DNA from: Ancylobacter sonchi
Lineage (GTDB): Bacteria; Pseudomonadota; Alphaproteobacteria; Rhizobiales; Xanthobacteraceae
NCBI RefSeq assembly: GCF_018390695.1
Contig: NZ_JAHBGF010000014.1
Span: 1-35,146 of the forward strand
DNA length: 35,146 nt
Reading direction: 5' to 3'
Shown: positions 30,078 to 35,146 of the stretch, piece after piece
Numbering within the stretch: position 1 is the first letter of the stretch
Layout of the letters: the number at the start of each line of letters is the position of its first letter
Program-made: the position numbers and the translations under genes
Notes under the pieces: generated by a model
Databases searched by the model: none
Told to the model about the DNA's origin: nothing
What the model saw: only the letters and a program-made list of their open reading frames with translations

Positions 30078-30427
30078 CAGCCGGCATCCTTCTGCGACAG
30101 AGATGCCGCGGGGCCGGTGACGACGGATGTAGTCGCGCTTCTCGGCCGCGGTTCGTGCTTCAGAGCCCCCTTTAGAAACTCGATCTCCAGCGCCTGCCTG
30201 CCAACGAGCCGCTCCAGCGCGGCGATGCGCGCCTCATAGGCTTCGATGGTATCGACGGCGACGGCCTCGTCGTCGAAGGCGCCGCCCTCGAATTTCTGAA
30301 TCCAGATGCGGATCAGGTTGCGCGACAAGTCATGCCGACGGGCGAGGCTATGGAGCGTCTCGCCGGCCAGGTAATCCTGCGCCACCTGGCGCTTGAACTC
30401 GATGCTGTGGGTGCGGTGTCGGGCCAT
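30077..30427 (-). CDS. IS3-family transposase orfA
   Basis: 116 residues. The N-terminal helix-turn-helix ([39 protein letters not shown]) is followed by a leucine-zipper helix [26 protein letters not shown], which is how OrfA and OrfAB dimerise. It binds the terminal repeats. ATG 30427 is the start. Just after the zipper comes an AAAGGGGG tract suited to -1 slippage into orfB. The last 25 residues overlap the orfB frame. Confidence 0.9.
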   Translation of the reverse strand: MARHRTHSIEFKRQVAQDYLAGETLHSLARRHDLSRNLIRIWIQKFEGGAFDDEAVAVDTIEAYEARIAALERLVGRQALEIEFLKGALKHEPRPRSATTSVVTGPAASLSQKDAG

Positions 30428-30479
30428 GGGCTTTCATCCTTCGAAAGCCCGGCTCCCCGGTCAACTCCCCGTCGTCACA

Positions 30480-30505
30480 CTGTCCGCCTCAAGGGGCGCA
30501 CTCCA
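30480..30505. repeat. IS3 terminal inverted repeat, right
   Basis: Reads CTGTCC inward to CACTCCA outward; the reverse complement matches 29252-29277. The base after it, 30506, is the first base of the Fic fragment. Confidence 0.8.
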
Positions 30506-30800
30506 GCCGCCGGGACCCTCACGGAACAGGCGGGCGATCACCTTCTCCTGCCGTTCCTTCACCCTGTCGCGGAACCGATCGTAGAAATGCGTCTTGGCGA
30601 TGTGGAAGGCGACGCGATCGAGCGTGGTCTGCTGGGCCGCGATGATCGTTTGCGCGAAATAGATCAGCCAGTCTGTGACAGCGAGCGTCCGATGGACCTC
30701 GAGCTGGTCATAATAGGCCTTGCGATGCTGCTCGATGGTATGGGCGAGCGCGATCAGGGTCGGTTGCCCGATGTTCTGGGCGAGGGACTTTTCCGCCAGG
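30506..30800 (-). pseudogene. Fic-family protein fragment
   Basis: On the minus strand the frame reads ARTLAEKSLAQNIGQPTLIA, then AYYDQLEVHRTLAVTDWLIY, FAQTIIAAQQTTLDRV and RVKERQEKVIARLFREGPGG, after which the IS3 end begins. This is the region right after the Fic catalytic motif (HPFxxGNGRI-x-RALAEK) up to the start of the C-terminal winged helix in Fic proteins of the DUF4172 type. The catalytic His motif and everything before it are missing at about 30800, and the winged helix is missing beyond the IS. Both ends are cut, so it is inactive. Fic proteins AMP-ylate or otherwise modify partner proteins and are common in mobile DNA. Confidence 0.75.
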
Positions 30801-30804
30801 GTTC

Positions 30805-31311
30805 GGGCTGAATGACAGCGAGCCGCTGCTGCCCCGCGTCGACGAAGGTGTGTCCCTCTCAGGCTTTGAAGAAGAACAGGCGCCATTCGCGTTCGAGCAG
30901 CCCCGCGAGCGCGTCGAGGCTTTTTCCTCTCGCATCGTCCGCGACCGCATCTTCCGGCGCGTCGTGCTGCGCGCCTATGACGAGCGCTGCGCCATCAGCG
31001 GGCTGAAGCTGGTCAATGGAGGCGGGCGCGCCGAGGTGGCGGCCGCGCATATCCGCCCGGTGGAAGCGAATGGCCCCGACATCGTCAGCAACGGGCTGGC
31101 GCTGTCGGGTACGGCCCACTGGATGTTCGATCGCGGGCTGATAAGCCTCTCGGGGGATCTGGACATTCTCATTTCCCGGCAAACCAACGATCCCGACGGC
31201 GTGCGCGCCTTCATCAACAAAGACGGCCGCGCCATCGCGCCACGCAGGTTGATCGAGCGACCCCATCCTCATTTCCTGCGCTGGCACAGGGAGCATTGTT
31301 TCAAGCCGTGA
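30805..31311 (+). pseudogene. HNH endonuclease (restriction type), N-terminally truncated
   Basis: The frame from about 30805 reads GFGLNDSEPLLPRVDEG, then RIVRDRIFRRVVLRAYDERC, AISGLKLVNGGGRAEVAAAH, IRPVEANGPDIVSNGLALSG and TAHWMFDRGLISLSGDLDIL, ending PHFLRWHREHCF. This is the C-terminal half of HNH_2-type endonucleases, with the HNH metal site in AAHIRP, LALSG and HWMFDRGL. These enzymes are usually about 300 residues, and the first half is missing. The only starts are internal (GTG 30850). The break coincides, within a few bases, with the break of the Fic fragment on the other strand. The nuclease core is intact, so residual activity cannot be excluded, but I call it a pseudogene. Confidence 0.65.
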
Positions 31312-31411
31312 AGCGGAGGCTCCCTATGCCGCTTCCGATCACTGCAGCAGTTCCGCCGTTCGCCTGTCATTGCACGCCACGCTGCGACGCGGATGGAATC
31401 CTGTTGAACCG

Positions 31412-31431
31412 GCCCAATATCGGGCTCTTTT
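31412..31431 (+). terminator. Weak hairpin with T-run before trbB
   Basis: GCCC (31412-31415) and GGGC (31422-31425) with a 6-base loop, followed by TCTTTT. The stem is short; it could end transcripts entering from the HNH remnant. The rest of 31312-31485 shows nothing else. Confidence 0.25.
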
Positions 31432-31485
31432 AATCATCCCCACCCGGGATGAGATCGTCATGACCCCGGCATCGTCGGGGTAGGG

Positions 31486-32457
31486 ATGGCGGCAGCACAT
31501 CATCATCAGAGCTTTGCCCGCGGCGCACGGATGTTGCGCACGGCGCTGGGTCCGGCGATCGCCCGGCATCTGGAAGACCCGACCGTCGTCGAGGTGATGC
31601 TGAACCCGGACGGGCGGGTGTGGATCGACCGGCTCTCGGAGGGACTGTCCGACACGGGTGGGCGGCTCTCGCCCGCTGACGGCGAGCGCATTGTTCGGCT
31701 CGTCGCGCACCATGTCGGTGCCGAGGTCCATGCGGGAGCTCCGCGTGTTTCGGCCGAGCTGCCCGAGACGGGAGAACGTTTCGAGGGCCTGCTGCCGCCG
31801 GTCGTGGCAGCCCCGACTTTCGCCATCCGCAAGCCCGCCGTCGCGGTGTTCACGCTTGAGGACTATGTCCGCGCCGGGATCATGTCGGCCGGAAACGCTG
31901 GCGCTTTGCGCCAGTGTGTTGCCTCTCGCGCCAACATATTGGTGGCCGGCGGCACCTCGACGGGCAAGACCACTCTGACCAACGCGCTGCTCGCCGAGGT
32001 CGCGAAGACCTCCGATCGCGTCGTCCTCATTGAAGATACGCGCGAGTTGCAATGCGCGGCCCCAAACCTCGTCGCCCTGCGCACCAAAGACGGCGTCGCC
32101 TCGCTATCGGACCTCGTCCGTTCAGCGCTTCGGCTGCGTCCCGACCGCATCCCCATCGGAGAGGTGCGCGGCGCGGAAGCGCTCGATTTGCTCAAGGCTT
32201 GGGGCACCGGCCATCCCGGCGGCATCGGCACCATCCATGCCGGAAGTGCCATCGGGGCTCTGCGGCGGATGGAGCAGCTCATCCAGGAAGCCGTCGTCAC
32301 CGTCCCACGTGCGCTGATCGCCGAGACCATCAATCTCGTGGCCGTGCTCTCGGGGCGCGGCGCGGCGCGCCGGCTCACCGAACTCGCCCATGTCGAGGGC
32401 CTTGGCCCCGATGGCGACTACCGCATCACCCCTGCTTTCACCGGAGATCCCTCATGA
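31486..32457 (+). CDS. trbB: Conjugal transfer ATPase TrbB (VirB11-like)
   Basis: 323 residues. The N-terminal domain ([28 protein letters not shown]) is followed by a RecA-like ATPase with Walker [18 protein letters not shown], Asp box [12 protein letters not shown], Walker B-like [15 protein letters not shown] and the His box [15 protein letters not shown]. It is the hexameric VirB11-type ATPase that works at the cytoplasmic base of a P-type (trb) type IV secretion system. ATG 31486 is the start; homology is strongest from about residue 12. trbC starts in an ATGA overlap. traG or a CopG-type regulator, often found just upstream, is absent here. Confidence 0.96.
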   Translation: MAAAHHHQSFARGARMLRTALGPAIARHLEDPTVVEVMLNPDGRVWIDRLSEGLSDTGGRLSPADGERIVRLVAHHVGAEVHAGAPRVSAELPETGERFEGLLPPVVAAPTFAIRKPAVAVFTLEDYVRAGIMSAGNAGALRQCVASRANILVAGGTSTGKTTLTNALLAEVAKTSDRVVLIEDTRELQCAAPNLVALRTKDGVASLSDLVRSALRLRPDRIPIGEVRGAEALDLLKAWGTGHPGGIGTIHAGSAIGALRRMEQLIQEAVVTVPRALIAETINLVAVLSGRGAARRLTELAHVEGLGPDGDYRITPAFTGDPS

Positions 32458-32786
32458 TCCGATCGCTCCATCGCGCCGGCAGCGCAGCCCGGCTGGCCGC
32501 GTCTGTCACCTGCATCAGCCTGATGGTGACGGCCAGCGCTCATGCCTCTGGCTCCTCCATGCCATGGGAGGCGCCGCTCGAATCCATCCTTCAGTCGATT
32601 GAGGGGCCGGTCGCCAAGATCATCGCCGTGATCGTCATCATCTCGACCGGGCTGGCGCTGGCCTTCGGCGACACGTCGGGCGGCTTTCGCCGGCTGATCC
32701 AGATCGTGTTCGGCCTGTCGATCGCCTTCGCCGCCTCGAGCTTCTTCCTGTCCTTCTTCTCCTTCGGCGGCGGAGCGCTCGTCTGA
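32454..32786 (+). CDS. trbC: Conjugal transfer pilin precursor TrbC
   Basis: 110 residues. A long signal sequence (RLAASVTCISLMVTASAHAS) precedes a short mature part with two hydrophobic helices (KIIAVIVIISTGLALAFGD; IVFGLSIAFAASSFFLSFFS) joined by TSGGFRRLIQ. This is the VirB2/TrbC pilin layout; related TrbC proteins are processed and cyclised. It overlaps trbB by ATGA and trbD by TGATG, so the genes are translationally coupled. Confidence 0.93.
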   Translation: MIRSLHRAGSAARLAASVTCISLMVTASAHASGSSMPWEAPLESILQSIEGPVAKIIAVIVIISTGLALAFGDTSGGFRRLIQIVFGLSIAFAASSFFLSFFSFGGGALV

Positions 32787-33055
32787 TGGCGGAGCCGGTC
32801 GACATCCCCGGGTTCAGCGTTCCGGTCCACCGGGCACTAACCGAGCCGATTCTGCTCGGCGGCGCGCCGCGTGCCATCGCCATCGTCAATGGCACGCTCG
32901 CCGGCGCCGTGGGCCTCGGCCTGCGCCTGTGGCTGGTCGGCCTCGCCCTCGGGGTGATCGGCCATGTCGCGGCGGTGTGGGCGGCGAAGCGTGACCCGCT
33001 TTTCGTCGAGGTGGTGCGTCGGCATCTGCGCATTCCCGCGCACCTCGTCGTCTGA
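32786..33055 (+). CDS. trbD: Conjugal transfer protein TrbD (VirB3-like)
   Basis: 89 residues starting at ATG 32786 inside the trbC stop. It starts with VPVHRALTEPILLGGAPR, the standard opening of TrbD/VirB3, then has a hydrophobic hairpin (NGTLAGAVGLGLRLWLVGLA; VIGHVAAVW) and the end RDPLFVEVVRRHLRIP. It is a small inner-membrane subunit that works with the TrbE ATPase. trbE follows after 13 bases. Confidence 0.94.
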   Translation: MAEPVDIPGFSVPVHRALTEPILLGGAPRAIAIVNGTLAGAVGLGLRLWLVGLALGVIGHVAAVWAAKRDPLFVEVVRRHLRIPAHLVV

Positions 33056-33068
33056 GCGAGGTGCGCCG

Positions 33069-35146
33069 ATGATGAACCTCGCCGAGTATCGCCGCCATAA
33101 CCGGCGCCTTGCCGATTTCCTGCCCTGGGCAGCGCTGGTCGCCCCAAGCATCGTCCTGAACAAGGACGGCTCGTTCCAGCGCACGGCACGTTTTCGCGGG
33201 CCGGATCTCGACAGCGCCGTTCCCGCCGAGCTCATCGCGGTCGCCGGGCGGCTGAACAACGCCTTTCGTCGCCTCGGCTCGGGATGGGCGATCTTCGTGG
33301 AAGCGCAGCGCCATACGGCCTCGACCTACCCGGCGAGCGCCTTCCCCGATGCCGCCTCCGCGCTGGTCGACGCCGAGCGGCGCGCTGATTTTGAGGGTGA
33401 GGACGATGAGCGAACGTCCCAGTGGGACGTTCGCCGGCCGAACGGCAGCCATTTCGAGTCGAGTTATTTCCTGACCTTCACTTATCTGCCGCCAGCCGAG
33501 GACGCGGCGCGCACCGAGGGCTGGCTTTATGAAGGGCGGGACAAGGCGGGCCTTGATCCCCATGAGACGTTGCGTGGCTTTACCGACCGAACCGATCGGC
33601 TCCTCAACCTTATCGACGCCTTCATGCCGGAATGCCGCTGGCTCGATGACGGCGAGACGCTGACCTACCTGCATGGCTGCGTCTCGACGCACAGGCACCG
33701 TGTCCGCGTGCCGGAGACGCCGATCTATCTCGACGCTCTGCTTGCCGATCAACCGCTTACCGGCGGGCTGGACCCGCGCCTTGGCGACCAGCACCTGCGG
33801 GTGCTGACCATCACCGGCTTTCCCACGGTGACGACGCCCGGCCTTCTCGATGAGCTGAACCAGCTGGCCTTTCCCTATCGCTGGTCGACCCGGGCGATCC
33901 TGCTCGACAAGACAGATGCGGTCCGGCTGCTCACCCGGATCCGCCGCCAGTGGTTCGCCAAACGCAAATCCATCGCGGCGATCCTGAAGGAGGTCATGAC
34001 CAACGAGGCCTCCGTCCTCGTGGATTCCGATGCCGCGAACAAGGCTGAAGATGCCGACCTCGCGCTGCAAGAGCTCGGCGCGGACCATGCCGGCATTGCC
34101 TATGTCACCGCGACGGTGACGGTGTGGGACGCCGATCCCCGCATCGCCGACGAGAAGCTGCGGCGGGTCGAGAAGGTCATCCAGGGCCGCGACTTCACGG
34201 CGATGACCGAGACCATCAATGCCGTCGATGCCTGGCTCGGAAGCTTGCCCGGCCATGCATACGCAAACGTTCGCCAGCCGCCGATCTCGACGCTCAACCT
34301 CGCCCACATGATCCCGCTGTCAGCCGTGTGGGCGGGCGAGAGCCGCGACGTGCATTTCGACGCGCCGCCACTGCTGTTCGGCAAGACCGAGGGCTCGACC
34401 CCGTTCCGCTTCTGCCTCCATGTCGGTGATGTCGGCCATACCCTCGTCGTCGGCCCCACCGGCGCGGGCAAGTCGGTGCTGTTGGCGCTGATGGCGCTGC
34501 AGTTCCCACGCTACGCCGGCGCACAGGTCTTCGCTTTCGACTTCGGCGGCTCGATCCGGGCCGCAGCGCTTTCCATGGGCGGCGACTGGCACGATCTCGG
34601 CGGCGGCCTCAGCGAGGGAAGCGCGGAGAGTGTGTCGCTTCAGCCGCTTGCGCGCATCGATGAAGCCGCGGACCGCGCTTGGGCCGCCGACTGGCTGAAC
34701 GCCATCCTCACCCGCGAAGGCGTCCCGATCACGCCGCAGGTGAAGGAGTACATTTGGACGGCGCTAACCTCGCTGGCCTCGGCGCCGGTCGAAGAGCGTA
34801 CCCTGACAGGTCTCTGCGTCCTCCTGCAGTCCAATGATTTGAAGCAAGCGCTGCGTCCCTATTGCCTGGGCGGCGCTTGGGGCCGGCTGTGTGATGCCGA
34901 GAGCGAGCATCTGGGCTCCGCCACCGTCCAAGCCTTCGAGACCGAAGGGCTGATTGGCACTGCGGCCGCGCCTGCGGTGCTCGCCTATCTGTTCCATCGG
35001 ATCGAGGACCGGCTCGATGGATCGCCGACCCTCATCATCATCGATGAAGGCTGGCTTGCGCTGGACGATGAGGGCTTCGCCGGCCAATTGCGGGAATGGC
35101 TGAAGACGCTGCGCAAAAAGAATGCCTCGGTCATCTTCGCCACGCA
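33069..35146 (+). CDS. trbE: Conjugal transfer ATPase TrbE (VirB4-like), cut by window edge
   Basis: The frame is open from ATG 33069 (or ATG 33072; GAGG lies upstream) to the last base, 692 codons with no stop; full-length TrbE is around 800-820 residues. It starts MMNLAEYRRHNRRLADFLPW, has the CagE/TrbE N-terminal domain with RWLDDGETLTYLHGCVST and ITGFPTVTTPGLLDELNQL, and then the ATPase domain with Walker A VVGPTGAGKSVLLALM near residues 460-475, FDFGGSIRAA, and Walker B LIIIDEGWLAL near residue 660. The last codons (KKNASVIFATH) are the usual post-Walker B motif. It is the main ATPase of the conjugation channel. Only the C-terminal part is outside the window. Confidence 0.95.
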   Translation, partial: MMNLAEYRRHNRRLADFLPWAALVAPSIVLNKDGSFQRTARFRGPDLDSAVPAELIAVAGRLNNAFRRLGSGWAIFVEAQRHTASTYPASAFPDAASALVDAERRADFEGEDDERTSQWDVRRPNGSHFESSYFLTFTYLPPAEDAARTEGWLYEGRDKAGLDPHETLRGFTDRTDRLLNLIDAFMPECRWLDDGETLTYLHGCVSTHRHRVRVPETPIYLDALLADQPLTGGLDPRLGDQHLRVLTITGFPTVTTPGLLDELNQLAFPYRWSTRAILLDKTDAVRLLTRIRRQWFAKRKSIAAILKEVMTNEASVLVDSDAANKAEDADLALQELGADHAGIAYVTATVTVWDADPRIADEKLRRVEKVIQGRDFTAMTETINAVDAWLGSLPGHAYANVRQPPISTLNLAHMIPLSAVWAGESRDVHFDAPPLLFGKTEGSTPFRFCLHVGDVGHTLVVGPTGAGKSVLLALMALQFPRYAGAQVFAFDFGGSIRAAALSMGGDWHDLGGGLSEGSAESVSLQPLARIDEAADRAWAADWLNAILTREGVPITPQVKEYIWTALTSLASAPVEERTLTGLCVLLQSNDLKQALRPYCLGGAWGRLCDAESEHLGSATVQAFETEGLIGTAAAPAVLAYLFHRIEDRLDGSPTLIIIDEGWLALDDEGFAGQLREWLKTLRKKNASVIFAT

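Larger units (their letters stand above)
29252..30505 (-). mobile_element. Complete IS3-family insertion sequence (1254 bp)
   Basis: Bounded by 26-bp imperfect terminal inverted repeats beginning TGGAGTGCGCCCC, with orfA and orfB read on the minus strand. Both ends start with TG, as usual in the family. The flanks (GAG before, GCC after) do not show the expected 3-4 bp target duplication. The Fic fragment stops exactly at the right end (30506), while no Fic sequence resumes at the left end. The element therefore appears intact but sits at a rearranged joint. Confidence 0.85.

Noticed and set aside
32886..34307. Minus-strand frame of 473 codons opposite trbD/trbE
   Set aside because: The plus strand encodes TrbD and TrbE without interruption; the minus frame shows only Arg/Gly/His-rich shadow sequence.
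1..35146. CRISPR arrays, tRNA or rRNA genes, attachment sites
   Set aside because: No regularly spaced repeats, no cloverleaf-like or conserved rRNA sequence, and no integrase or direct repeat flanking the conjugative genes was seen by eye.

Overview
The window is GC-rich bacterial DNA that looks like an alphaproteobacterium of the order Hyphomicrobiales (Rhizobiales). The support is indirect: repeated promoter motifs of the alphaproteobacterial general-stress sigma factor EcfG (GGAAC-N17/18-GTT), a LigD plus two-Ku end-joining locus, a DUF982 gene, an RpoE-ChrR type sigma/anti-sigma pair with its usual lipid genes, and a trb conjugation operon of the rhizobial plasmid/ICE type. The genus cannot be read from the sequence.

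Layout. 1-5300: a TetR regulator remnant, a pirin, and a LysR regulator divergent from an isochorismatase-like hydrolase, a quinone-oxidoreductase-like MDR protein and a RidA-family protein, ending in an IS3-type transposase scar. 5300-9220: an SbmA/BacA-like ABC exporter and a stress-type set (secreted PepSY-like protein, general stress 17M-like protein, small exported Ala/Gly-rich protein). 9380-13004: a family 2 glycosyltransferase facing a tightly coupled operon of acyl-CoA dehydrogenase, PIG-L deacetylase and NodS-like methyltransferase; the converging 3' ends overlap by about 200 bp. 13095-16000: an island of small genes (PRC-barrel, DUF982, a PilZ-like candidate, two pairs of small paralogues) with four EcfG-type promoters and one candidate stress-induced small RNA. 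16200-20434: ku, ligD and a second, convergent ku; the second ku has its own EcfG-type promoter. 20490-21770: a graveyard holding a frameshifted AAA/SMC-like ATPase tail and a DUF4394 tail.

21774-29213 is an RpoE-ChrR (singlet-oxygen type) stress locus. Divergent TGATCC-N18-TA promoters drive rpoE-chrR-esterase-DUF1295 in one direction and COG2907 oxidoreductase-DUF1365-cfa in the other. A third copy of the motif precedes a DUF2177 membrane protein. A second Cfa-type methyltransferase in this operon has decayed.

From 29252 the context changes. A complete IS3-family element (1254 bp, 26-bp terminal inverted repeats, no visible target duplication) sits exactly at the joint between the RpoE-ChrR locus and DNA with a Fic fragment, an HNH-endonuclease fragment and then trbBCDE, where trbE runs off the right edge. 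This right end is probably the margin of an integrated conjugative element or plasmid-derived island, and the IS probably marks a deletion or fusion point.

The main unifying observation is that most of the middle of the window appears to be stress-regulated. Eight EcfG-type and three RpoE/ChrR-type promoter matches lie next to genes for DNA repair, membrane-lipid modification, envelope proteins and small uncharacterised proteins.
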